DNA from: Streptomyces sp. JJ38
GTDB taxonomy: Bacteria; Actinomycetota; Actinomycetes; Streptomycetales; Streptomycetaceae
Length of the DNA stretch: 64,000 nucleotides
Direction of reading: 5' to 3'
Assembly (NCBI RefSeq): GCF_019303475.1
Contig: NZ_JABLSI010000028.1
Location: forward strand, 32,815-96,814
Shown here: positions 33,314 through 41,447 of the stretch, piece after piece
Layout: every line of letters begins with the position of its first letter
Numbering within the stretch: the first letter of the stretch is position 1
The notes under the pieces: model-generated
Told to the model about the DNA's origin: nothing
The model's database searches: none
What the model saw: only the letters and a program-made list of their open reading frames with translations
Position numbers and translations under genes: made by a program

Positions 33314-36300
33314 CTACGTGGCGGCCGGCTCGGGCTGGGGCTCGCCGATGAAGGTGCGCCACAGGGCGGCGTAGCGGCCGTCGGCGGCCAGCAGCTCCGC
33401 GTGGGTGCCGTCCTCCACGACCGTGCCGTGGTCCAGGACGATCACCCGGTCGGCCCGGGCGGCCGTCGTGAGCCGGTGGGCGACGACGAGAGTGGTGCGG
33501 CGCCCCGCCAGCCGGTCGGTGGCCTGGTTGACCAGGGCCTCGGTGGCGAGGTCCAGCGCGGCCGTCGCCTCGTCGAGCAGCAGGATCGCCGGGTCCACCA
33601 ACTCCGCCCGGGCCAGGGCGATGAGCTGGCGCTGCCCGGCCGAGAGGTTGCGGCCCCGCTCGCCCACGGGGTGCAGGTAGCCGCCGGGCAGGGAGGCCAC
33701 CATGTCGTGGGCGCCCACCGCGCGGGCGGCGGCCTCCACCTCGGCGTCCGTGGCGTTCTCCCGGCCGTAGGCGATGGCGTCCCGCACGGTGCCGGGGAAG
33801 AGGTACGGCTCCTGGGGGACGACGCCGAGGTGGCCGCGGTAGGCCGTGAGGTCCAGCTCGCGGACGTCAGTGCCGTCGACCAGGACGCGGCCCTCGGTGG
33901 CGTCGTAGTACCGGGCGACCAGCTTGACCAGCGTGGACTTGCCCGCGCCGGTCTCGCCGACGAAGGCCACCGTCTGCCCGGCCGGGATCGTGAGGTTCAG
34001 GCCCTCCAGAGCTGCCTCGTCCAGCGGGGCGCCTTCGGCCGAGCGGTAGTGGAAGGAGACGTCGTCGAAGGCGATCTCCCCACGCGGGCGGCCCGGGTCG
34101 AGCGGCCGGGCCGCGGCAGGGGTGCTCGTCTCCTCGCGCAGCAGCTCGCGGATGCGGCCGAGGGAGACGACGGCCTGCTGGTAGCCGTCGAAGACCTGGG
34201 AGAGCTGCTGCACCGGGGCGAAGAACAGCTCGATGTAGAGCAGGTAGGCCACGAGCGCACCCGCGGTGAGGGTGCCGGCGGCCACCCGGTCGGCGCCGAC
34301 GACGAGCACGGCCGCCGTGGCCAGGGCGGCCAGAAGCTGGACGAAGGGGAAGTAGACGGACACCAGCCACTGGCCGCGCACCCGGGCCTGGCGGTAGCCG
34401 TCGCTGCGGCGGGCGAACCGGTCGGCGCCGAGGCCCTCGCGGCGGAAGGCCTGCACCATGCGCAGCCCGGCGACGGACTCCTGGAGGTCGGCGTTGACGA
34501 CGCTGACCCGCTCCCGGGCGAGCTCGTAGGCGCGCACCGACTGCCGGCGGAAGAAGACGGTCCCGACGACCAGCAGCGGCAGCGAGGCGAAGACGACCAG
34601 GGCGAGCTGGAGGTCGATGACCAGCAGCGCGACGAGGATGCCGGCGAAGCTGATCAGCGAGACCACGGCGGTGACCAGGCCCGTCTGCAGGAAGGTGGAC
34701 AGCGCGTCGACGTCCGTCGTCATCCTCGTCATGACGGCGCCGGTGAGGTGGCGCTCGTAGTAGTCCAGCCCGAGCCGTTGGAGCTGGGCGAAGATCTTCA
34801 GCCGCAGGGCGTACAGGACGCGCTCACCGGTGCGCCCCGTGAGACGGATGGCGAGGACCTGGGCCGCCCACTGCCCGGCCACGACGAGGAGCGCGAGCGC
34901 GGAGGCGGCCCACACGGCGTTGAGCGCCGAGCGGGTGACGCCCTCGTCGATGCCGTGCCGGATGAGCACAGGCAGGGCCAGAAGAGCCAAGGCGTCGATC
35001 GCGACGAAGACCAGAGCGAGCGCGAGCGGCCCGCCGAAGCCGCGCAGGAGGTGCCGCAGCCCGTATCCGCCGTGCAGCGGCGAGGCCGCTGCCTCCTCCG
35101 CCTGCTCCTCGTCCACGTCGGGCACCTCGGTGGCCGGGGGCAGGGCCGCCACCTTGGCCAGCAGCTCCGGGCTGCCGGGGGAGGCCGCCAGCTCGGCGCC
35201 CCAGCTTCCCGGGCGTCCGCTCTGCGCGGCGAGGGTGCCGGCCTGGCTCGCGGCGGATCCCGCCGCGTCCTCCTCGCCCGCCCGGCGGACCCACAGCTCC
35301 GGGGTCACGCCGTCCACCGTGCGGTGGCTGTCGTGGGCGGCCTGCCCGGCCGGGTCCCGCTCGACGTTGCCCAGCTCGTCCGGGTCGGTGAGGAGCCGGC
35401 GGTAGAGGGAGCAGCGCTCGGTCAGTTCCGCGTGGGTGCCGATGTCCACCAGCCGCCCGCCGTCGAGGACGGCGATCCGGTCGGCGAGGGCGAGGGTGGA
35501 CTGGCGGTGGGCGATGAGGAGCGTGGTGCGGCCGCGCATGACGCCCCGCAGGGCCTCGTGGATCTCGTGCTCGATGCGGGCGTCCACCGCGGAGGTGGCG
35601 TCGTCGAGTATGAGGAGCCGGGGGTCGGTGATGATCGCCCGGGCCAGGGCTATGCGCTGGCGCTGGCCGCCGGAGAGAGTGAGACCCTGCTCGCCGACGG
35701 TGGTGTCGTAGCCCTCGGCCAGCTCCTGGATGAAGCCGTCCGCCTGGGCGGCCCGGGCGGCGGCGCGGATCTGCTCGTCGGTGGCGTCGGGCGCGCCGAA
35801 GGCGATGTTCTCCCGGATGGTGGAGGAGAACAGGAAGCTGTTCTCGGGCACGAGGCCGATGGCCGAGCGCAGGGAGTGCAGGGTCAGGTCCCGTACGTCG
35901 TGCCCGCCGACGCGGACGGCGCCGCCGGTGGCGTCGTAGTAGCGCGGCAGAAGCATCGAGACGGTGGACTTGCCGCTGCCGCTGGGGCCCACGACGGCCA
36001 GGGTCTCCCCCGGCCTGACCTCCAGGCTGACGCCGTCCAGCACGGGGTGCTCGGGGTCGTACCCGAAGGTGACCCGGTCGAACTCGACGGAGGCCGGGGC
36101 GTCGGCCGGGAGCTCGCGCGCGCCGGGGCGCTCGGTCATCTGCGGTTCGGTGTCGATCAGGTCGTAGACGCGCTCGACGCCGGCGCGGGCCTGCTGCCCG
36201 ATGGTGAGCATGGCCGCGAGCATCCGGACCGGGCCCACGAGCTGGGCGAGGTAGGTGGAGAAGGCGACGAAGGTGCCCAGGGTGATCGAGCCGTTGACGG

Positions 36301-37129
36301 CCATCCAGCCGCCCAGGGCCAGCATCGCGACCTGGCCGAGCGAGGGGATGGACTGCAGGGCCGGCGTGTAGCGCGCGTTGTAGCGCAGGGTGCGCAGCCG
36401 GGCCGCGTACAGAACCCGGCCGACCGCGCGCAGCTTCGCCTTCTCCTGCCCCTCCTGCCCGAAGCCCTTGACGACGCGGACGCCGGTGATCGCGCCGTCC
36501 ACCACCGAGGCCACGGCCCCGGCCTGCTGCTGCGCGTACCACGTGGCCGGGAAGAGCCGGGCGCGGCTGAGAGAGGCGATCCACCACAGCAGCGGGAAGA
36601 CGGCGAGGGAGACGACGGTCAGCAGCGGGGAGAGGATCACCATCACGGTGAGCGCGACGACGAACAGCAGCGCGTTGCCGATCATCATCGGGACCATGAA
36701 GAGCAGGCTCTGCACCAACTGGAGGTCGCTGGTGCCCCGGCCCACGACCTGGCCGGTGGACAGCTCGTCCTGACTGCGGCCGTCGAGGCGCACGATGGCC
36801 TCGTACATGTCCGTGCGCAGGTCGTGCTGGACGTCGAGGGCGAGCCGCCCGCCGTAGTAGCGACGCAGGTACGTCAGCCCGTAGACGAGGACGGCGGCGC
36901 CGACCAGCAGGCCGATCCACAGGGCCATGTCGCCCGTCTCACCCGCGGTGACGTCGTCGATGACGGCCTTGGTGATCAGCGGTACCAGGGCCATGACGCC
37001 CATGCCGGCGAGCGAGGCTCCGAGGGCGAGCAGAACGTTCCGCCGGTAGCGCCAGCACTGGCGCGTCAGGCGCCTGGCCCAGCTTGGGCGTTCCGGCCCC
37101 GCCTCCGATTGCCCTGTCCCCGTCGTCAC
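33314..37129 (-). CDS. Single-chain double ABC exporter (two TMD-NBD halves)
   Basis: A 1271-residue protein with two complete exporter halves joined by an acidic linker of about 100 residues (about 600-700). Half 1: membrane domain about 30-320, Walker A GPSGSGKST near 383, signature LSGGQ near 483, and Walker B LLILDDATS near 505, with Asp in place of the catalytic Glu. Half 2: membrane domain about 710-990, Walker A GETGAGKST near 1062, signature LSAGQ near 1160, Walker B ILLLDEATA near 1182. Because ATP sites form between opposite halves, one site is degenerate (LDD plus LSAGQ) and one canonical (LDE plus LSGGQ), as in heterodimeric multidrug exporters. It resembles fused mycobacterial Rv0194-type pumps. 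GTG 37129 follows GGTGGGG. Confidence 0.95.
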   Translation of the reverse strand: MTTGTGQSEAGPERPSWARRLTRQCWRYRRNVLLALGASLAGMGVMALVPLITKAVIDDVTAGETGDMALWIGLLVGAAVLVYGLTYLRRYYGGRLALDVQHDLRTDMYEAIVRLDGRSQDELSTGQVVGRGTSDLQLVQSLLFMVPMMIGNALLFVVALTVMVILSPLLTVVSLAVFPLLWWIASLSRARLFPATWYAQQQAGAVASVVDGAITGVRVVKGFGQEGQEKAKLRAVGRVLYAARLRTLRYNARYTPALQSIPSLGQVAMLALGGWMAVNGSITLGTFVAFSTYLAQLVGPVRMLAAMLTIGQQARAGVERVYDLIDTEPQMTERPGARELPADAPASVEFDRVTFGYDPEHPVLDGVSLEVRPGETLAVVGPSGSGKSTVSMLLPRYYDATGGAVRVGGHDVRDLTLHSLRSAIGLVPENSFLFSSTIRENIAFGAPDATDEQIRAAARAAQADGFIQELAEGYDTTVGEQGLTLSGGQRQRIALARAIITDPRLLILDDATSAVDARIEHEIHEALRGVMRGRTTLLIAHRQSTLALADRIAVLDGGRLVDIGTHAELTERCSLYRRLLTDPDELGNVERDPAGQAAHDSHRTVDGVTPELWVRRAGEEDAAGSAASQAGTLAAQSGRPGSWGAELAASPGSPELLAKVAALPPATEVPDVDEEQAEEAAASPLHGGYGLRHLLRGFGGPLALALVFVAIDALALLALPVLIRHGIDEGVTRSALNAVWAASALALLVVAGQWAAQVLAIRLTGRTGERVLYALRLKIFAQLQRLGLDYYERHLTGAVMTRMTTDVDALSTFLQTGLVTAVVSLISFAGILVALLVIDLQLALVVFASLPLLVVGTVFFRRQSVRAYELARERVSVVNADLQESVAGLRMVQAFRREGLGADRFARRSDGYRQARVRGQWLVSVYFPFVQLLAALATAAVLVVGADRVAAGTLTAGALVAYLLYIELFFAPVQQLSQVFDGYQQAVVSLGRIRELLREETSTPAAARPLDPGRPRGEIAFDDVSFHYRSAEGAPLDEAALEGLNLTIPAGQTVAFVGETGAGKSTLVKLVARYYDATEGRVLVDGTDVRELDLTAYRGHLGVVPQEPYLFPGTVRDAIAYGRENATDAEVEAAARAVGAHDMVASLPGGYLHPVGERGRNLSAGQRQLIALARAELVDPAILLLDEATAALDLATEALVNQATDRLAGRRTTLVVAHRLTTAARADRVIVLDHGTVVEDGTHAELLAADGRYAALWRTFIGEPQPEPAAT

Positions 37130-37241
37130 GCGGCCCCACCCTTTCCGGTCGTTCTCCGATCCCGCCGGAAAGCCCCAACGCCGCCGGGCCCGCTTTCATT
37201 CCACCCGGCCGCCCCGGGTTCGCGCAGCCGTTCGGCGCCGA

Positions 37242-37289
37242 CCGGGTGACGGGGCGGCCGGGTGACGCGGCGGCCGGGTGACGCGGCGG
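37242..37289. repeat. 16-bp tandem repeat, three copies
   Basis: CCGGGTGACG[GC]GGCGG is repeated at 37242-37257, 37258-37273 and 37274-37289; copies 2 and 3 are identical and copy 1 differs by one base. A partial fourth unit follows. It lies upstream of the ABC exporter and downstream of the ATPase gene, both on the minus strand. Confidence 0.8.
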
Positions 37290-37387
37290 CCGGGGGCCGG
37301 ATCAGGAGACCGGGTGCCGAGGCAGTTCAGGAGGCCCGGGGCCGGGTCAGGAGCGCCGGGAGCCGGGCCGGAAGGACCAGGGCTCGG

Positions 37388-38188
37388 TCAGGAGGCCTGC
37401 GGGCGGCCGTGGCTGGGCCGCAGGCCCATGGCGTCCATCCAGGCCGGCCGACCGCCGCCGAGGATCTCGGAGAGGAGCAGCAGCCGGGTCAGCCCGTCCC
37501 ACTCGGCCTCGTCCTGGAGGTCCGCGACGCAGGTGATGCCGTCCGGCGCCATGACGGCGGCCAGGTGGTCGGCGTCGGCCGCGCAGTCGGCGCACTCGGT
37601 GACGGCCTCGCCGTCGGCGCACGCGGCGCACGGTCCGCCGTCCGCGGGGGCGCCCGCGGAGAAGCGGGCCCAGACCGCCTTGCCGCAGGGGCCGGGCGTC
37701 GTCCAGCCCCAGTCGTCGGAGAGGCAGTCGACGATCTGGAGTCCGCGGCCGCCCTCGGCGAGGTCCTCGGCGTCCCGCACCGCGGGAGTGCTGGCGCCGG
37801 CGTCGAGTACCGCGCACAGGACGGTGCCGCCCTGGCGCAGCAGGCTCAGCATCACCGGCCGGCCGCTCGGCGGGTCCCAGGGCTCGGCGCTGTGGCACAG
37901 CGCGTTGGTGACCATCTCCGAGACGGAGACAGCCATGTCGTCCACCAGGTCATCCAGGCCCCAGCCGCGCAGTGCGGTACGGGTGTAGCCGCGGGCGAGG
38001 CCGGGCGAGTGCGGACCGGTGTCCAGCGTCCAGGCGGCGAAGGCGGAGGCCGACTCCGCGGCCGGTGTCGCCACCGGGGCGGGAGCGGATGTCGGGGAAC
38101 TCAGCATCGGGTACGGGGCCGATCCGCCGGAGAGACCGAAGGGAGGGATGGGCGCGGTTGACTCCGCCCACCTCGCCGGTTGATTCAT
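37388..38188 (-). CDS. ATP-binding protein (RsbW/anti-sigma type) with CxxC-x8-CxxC tail
   Basis: A 266-residue protein, ATG 38188. Residues about 55-180 are a GHKL/HATPase_c domain: N-box SEMVTNALCHSAEPW, G1 AVLDAGAS, G2 EGGRGLQIVDCLSDDWGW. The final 90 residues are unusual. C187, C190, C199 and C202 form CxxC-x8-CxxC, which could bind zinc or sense redox state, and are followed by an acidic helical end. It is divergent from a DUF397 gene and an XRE/DUF5753 gene, the standard triad. Its kinase target is unknown; an antagonist or DUF397 partner is plausible. Confidence 0.87.
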   Translation of the reverse strand: MNQPARWAESTAPIPPFGLSGGSAPYPMLSSPTSAPAPVATPAAESASAFAAWTLDTGPHSPGLARGYTRTALRGWGLDDLVDDMAVSVSEMVTNALCHSAEPWDPPSGRPVMLSLLRQGGTVLCAVLDAGASTPAVRDAEDLAEGGRGLQIVDCLSDDWGWTTPGPCGKAVWARFSAGAPADGGPCAACADGEAVTECADCAADADHLAAVMAPDGITCVADLQDEAEWDGLTRLLLLSEILGGGRPAWMDAMGLRPSHGRPQAS

Positions 38189-38278
38189 CGTCCAACCCCG
38201 CAGCCGTCGTCTCCGGTGCGCTCACGTCGCTGGGAACACGCTTGCGCCCCCCATCCTGTGGCATTTGTACTTACTGCT

Positions 38279-38314
38279 GCAAGTGCGGATGCAAGTACAG
38301 ATGCAATTACGGGG
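38279..38314. repeat. Three perfectly tandem 12-bp repeats in the triad promoter
   Basis: GCAAGTGCGGAT (38279-38290), GCAAGTACAGAT (38291-38302) and GCAATTACGGGG (38303-38314) are adjacent 12-mers in the divergent gap between the ATPase and DUF397 genes. Their core GT[AG]C[AG]GA matches the GTACGGA repeats before the other triad. They look like iterated protein-binding sites. Confidence 0.65.
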
Positions 38315-38375
38315 GCTTCTGAGGCAGTATTCAGCCAGAGATCTTGGTGGGACTGAAGTGACAAAAGAGGCAGAA

Positions 38376-38699
38376 GTGGCAGGTATGGCAGGGACGACAG
38401 GACTGACCGGCGGACCGGGCACCCCGACGGACAAGGGCCCGAGCGGCGGGGGAGCCGCCCACGCCGAAGGCGGTGGCATACCGGCCGACCGGCTCGACGG
38501 CGTCCGCTGGCGCAAGAGCCGCCGCAGCAACCCCAACGGCAACTGCGTGGAGGTCGCCGAACTGCCCAGCGGCGGAGTGGCGGTACGGAACTCGCGCTAC
38601 CCCGCCGGACCGGCGCTGATCTACACCGACGCCGAGATCTCAGCGTTCATCCTCGGCGCCAAGGACGGCGAGTTCGACGACCTGGTCACCGGCCCCTGA
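38376..38699 (+). CDS. DUF397 protein
   Basis: About 107 residues. The DUF397 domain fills the C-terminal 60: VRWRKSRRSNPNGNCVEVAE, GGVAVRNSRYPAGPALIYT, and the final SAFILGAKDGEF helix. The N-terminal 45 residues are Gly/Thr-rich and probably disordered. I chose GTG 38376 (AGAGG 5 bp upstream); GTG 38358 and ATG 38385 are equally possible. It precedes the XRE/DUF5753 gene by 86 bp, opposite in order to the first triad. Proteins of this type partner the XRE regulator. Confidence 0.82.
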   Translation: MAGMAGTTGLTGGPGTPTDKGPSGGGAAHAEGGGIPADRLDGVRWRKSRRSNPNGNCVEVAELPSGGVAVRNSRYPAGPALIYTDAEISAFILGAKDGEFDDLVTGP

Positions 38700-38785
38700 C
38701 CGGCTGTACAGTCCTTCGCCGTAATGGGAGACTTGCCGACTGTCTCCTTACCTACGGCACCCCGGAGCACCCAGGAGCAGGCCCG

Positions 38786-39688
38786 ATGGCAGCACAGCCC
38801 GAGTACGACTCTTCGGTTCGCCGGCTCCTGGCCCAGCCCCGGGGCGGGCCGACGGTCCTGCGCATCGTGCTCGGCACCCACCTGCGGCGCCTGCGGGAGT
38901 CCTGCGGCATCACGCGCGAGGCGGCGGGCGAGGCGATCCGGGGCTCCCACGCCAAGATCAGCCGCCTGGAGCTGGGCCGCGTCGGCTACAAGGAGCGGGA
39001 TGTCGCCGACCTCCTGACCCTCTACGGCGTCCTGGACCCGGAGCAGCGCGAGGAGTTCCTGACCCTCGCCCGGCACGCGAACAACCCCGGCTGGTGGCAC
39101 CAGTACAGCGACGTCATGCCCAGTTGGCTGGAAACACTCCTCGGCCTGGAGGAGGCGGCCTCCGTCATCCGGACGTACGAGGTCCAGTTCGTCCCCGGCC
39201 TCCTCCAGACGGCCGAGTACGCCAGGGCGGTGACGCTTCTCGGCCACGCACAGGCGAGCGAGGCCGAGATCGAGCGCCGGGTGCGGCTGCGGATGCGGCG
39301 GCAGGAACTGCTGACGGGGCCGCACGGGCCGAAGCTGTGGGCCGTCATAGACGAGGCGGCCCTCCGCCGCCCGCTGGGCGGGCCGGGAGTGATGCGGGGG
39401 CAGGTGGAGCACCTGCTGAAGGTGGCCGAGCTGCCGAACGTCACGCTCCAGGTGGCCCCCTTCGCCATCGGCGGCCTGGCCGCCGCGGGCGGCCCCATCA
39501 CCCTGCTGCGCTTCACCGAGCCCGACCTGCCGGACATCGTCTACCTGGAGCAGCTCACCAGCGCGCTCTACCTCGACAAGCGGGCGGAGGTGGAGGCGTA
39601 CATGGTGGTGATGGACCGGCTGTGCGCCGCCGCGGACCCGCACGATCGCACGGTCGGCTTCCTGCGGCGGCTCCACGCCGAGCTCTGA
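38786..39688 (+). CDS. XRE-family regulator with DUF5753
   Basis: A 300-residue intact protein, ATG 38786 after CAGGAGCAGG. The HTH lies at about residues 28-85 (THLRRLRESCGITREAAGEA then SHAKISRLELGRVGYKERDV). The DUF5753 domain lies at about 105-290 (FVPGLLQTAEYARAV, LRMRRQELLTGPHGPKLWAV, AELPNVTLQVAPFAIGG, DIVYLEQLTSALYLDKRAEV). This is the WhiJ-like class that represses development or antibiotic genes in Streptomyces. Its likely operator is the 12-bp repeat array at 38279-38314, by analogy and position. It is the healthy counterpart of the broken copy at 442-1279. A hairpin follows at 39838-39879. Confidence 0.92.
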   Translation: MAAQPEYDSSVRRLLAQPRGGPTVLRIVLGTHLRRLRESCGITREAAGEAIRGSHAKISRLELGRVGYKERDVADLLTLYGVLDPEQREEFLTLARHANNPGWWHQYSDVMPSWLETLLGLEEAASVIRTYEVQFVPGLLQTAEYARAVTLLGHAQASEAEIERRVRLRMRRQELLTGPHGPKLWAVIDEAALRRPLGGPGVMRGQVEHLLKVAELPNVTLQVAPFAIGGLAAAGGPITLLRFTEPDLPDIVYLEQLTSALYLDKRAEVEAYMVVMDRLCAAADPHDRTVGFLRRLHAEL

Positions 39689-39837
39689 CCCGCACCTCTG
39701 GACACCCCCGGGCCACTGGCCACCCGCGGCGCACGCCTGGAGGGTCCGCGGTCCGCCCCGAAGGCGCAGGACCGGCAAGCGCGGCCCCGCCCCGGCACCG
39801 GAGGCGCCTTCCGGGGAAGCGCGAGCCCTGAGAAAAG

Positions 39838-39879
39838 GGAACGGCCCCGGAGAGTCAGGCCTCTCTCCAGGGCCGTTCC
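39838..39879 (+). terminator. Hairpin after the XRE gene
   Basis: GGAACGGCCC (39838-39847) pairs with GGGCCGTTCC (39870-39879), and inside it GGAGAG pairs with CTCTCC. AGAAAA precedes it. It is a long interrupted stem typical of intrinsic terminators. Confidence 0.78.
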
Positions 39880-40279
39880 GGCGGGGCGTCGCGCTGGTGG
39901 CACTTGACGGGCCAGCACCCCCCACAGGGCCAGCACCGCCGCCTAGCGTCTTCGACGCCCCGTCCCGCGGGATTACGTTGGGGAGTCTGGTCGATAATCC
40001 CCTTGGTTTGCACATCGACCGAACAGAATCAGTAACGTTGTGTGTTAAATGAGTGGCAGGAAGTAATACACCTACCAGGCAGTAACCGAACGCTCACGCA
40101 CGCTCTACCAGCAAGGATACGAGCCGACTTGGGCACGGTGCCCAACAAGTGGAGTCAAGGACGGCTTCCCGGCCGCCTCGAACACGGCCGAAAATCGCTG
40201 GTTACCCAGCCGAAACGAGGGCCTTACCGTGCACGGTGCACATGCACCCAGCCCATGCGCGCCCGCACCGGCACGCGAA
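39880..40279. other. Intergenic stretch with an AT-richer patch and phased AGTAA repeats
   Basis: No convincing gene. Around 39980-40110 base composition is clearly less GC-rich than the rest. CAGTAACG, AAGTAATA and CAGTAACC place AGTAA at 40031, 40061 and 40081, spaced 30 and 20 bp (same helical face). CCGTGCACGG (40227-40236) is a perfect palindrome. A reading frame on the plus strand at 40042-40338 resembles nothing and ends in the agmatinase terminator, so I do not call it. Confidence 0.35.
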
Positions 40280-40333
40280 CGCCCCCGGTGCCCCCGCTCG
40301 GCCCGTACCGGACCGCGCGGTGCACCGGGGGCG
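40280..40333 (-). terminator. 12-bp hairpin after the agmatinase gene
   Basis: CGCCCCCGGTGC (40280-40291) pairs perfectly with GCACCGGGGGCG (40322-40333) across 30 nt, about 20 bp past the minus-strand stop. A second small dyad TGACGT/ACGTCA (40336-40355) overlaps the stop. Confidence 0.6.
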
Positions 40334-40352
40334 CGTGACGTCCGTGGGAACG

Positions 40353-41333
40353 TCAGCGGGCCGCGGCGATCTGCCGGGACATGATCGTCGTCAGCTCGTA
40401 CGCGGTGTGCGAGGCGGCCACGGAGGTGATCTCCGCGTGGTCGTACGCCGGAGCGACCTCCACCAGGTCCGCGGAGACGAGGTTGCAGCCCGCCAGCCCG
40501 CGCAGGATCTCCAGCAGCTCGCGCGACGTGATGCCGCCGGCCTCCGGGGTGCCCGTGCCGGGCGCGTGGGCCGGGTCCAGGACATCGATGTCGATCGAGA
40601 TGTACAGCGGGCGGTCGCCGATGCGCTGGCGCAGCTGGTCCGTGATCTCATCCACCCCGCGCCGCATGACGTCGGCCGAGGTGACGATGCCGAAGCCCAT
40701 CTTCTCGTCCTCGTCCAGGTCCTTCTTGCCGTACAGCGGACCGCGGGTACCGACGTGGGAGAGGGCCGAGGTGTCGAGGATGCCCTCCTCGACGGCACGG
40801 CGGAACGGCGTGCCGTGCGTGTACTCGGCGCCGAAGTAGGTGTCCCAGGTGTCCAGGTGCGCGTCGAAGTGGAGCAGGGCGACGGGCCCGTGCTTGCGGG
40901 CCATCGAGCGCAGCAGCGGCAGCGCGATGGTGTGGTCACCGCCCAGGGTCATCATGCGGGCGCCGGTGTCCAGGATCTCGTCCGCCGCGGCCTGGACCGT
41001 CTCGACGGCCTCGTTGATGTTGAACGGGTTCACCGCGATGTCGCCGGCGTCGGCCACCTGGGCGAGGGCGAACGGCGAGGCGTCCTGCGCCGGGTTGTAG
41101 GGGCGCAGCAGCCGGGAGGCCTCCCGGATCGCGTTCCCGCCGAAGCGGGCGCCGGGCCGGTACGACACGCCGGAGTCGAAGGGGACGCCGACGACGGCGA
41201 CGTCCGCGGCACCGACCTCGTCCAGTCGCGGCAGCCGGGCGAAGGTGGCCGGGCCTGCGTAGCGCGGGACGCGGGAGGAGTCGACGGGACCGACGGGACG
41301 GCCGGAGGGGTGGGGGCTCGTCTCACTGCTCAT
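40353..41333 (-). CDS. speB: Agmatinase / ureohydrolase
   Basis: A 326-residue ureohydrolase, ATG 41333. The Mn2+ ligands are visible: His in GGDHTIALP, Asp/His/Asp in HFDAHLDTWD, and Asp/Asp in ISIDIDVLDPAHAPGTGTPE. These enzymes hydrolyse a guanidino group, releasing urea. Agmatine to putrescine is the standard assignment, but guanidinobutyrate cannot be excluded. It is divergent from the phosphatase-like gene at 41448 with 114 bp between them, and has its own terminator. The role would be arginine/polyamine catabolism. Confidence 0.9.
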   Translation of the reverse strand: MSSETSPHPSGRPVGPVDSSRVPRYAGPATFARLPRLDEVGAADVAVVGVPFDSGVSYRPGARFGGNAIREASRLLRPYNPAQDASPFALAQVADAGDIAVNPFNINEAVETVQAAADEILDTGARMMTLGGDHTIALPLLRSMARKHGPVALLHFDAHLDTWDTYFGAEYTHGTPFRRAVEEGILDTSALSHVGTRGPLYGKKDLDEDEKMGFGIVTSADVMRRGVDEITDQLRQRIGDRPLYISIDIDVLDPAHAPGTGTPEAGGITSRELLEILRGLAGCNLVSADLVEVAPAYDHAEITSVAASHTAYELTTIMSRQIAAAR

Positions 41334-41447
41334 ACGCGCGAGGGTAGGCGCTGCGCAGACCCCGCCGACATGGACGTTTCTGAGCGGACAGGTGCCGCGT
41401 TTTGGACACATGGTCCATCGACCGCACGGACACGCGACAATGAGCGC

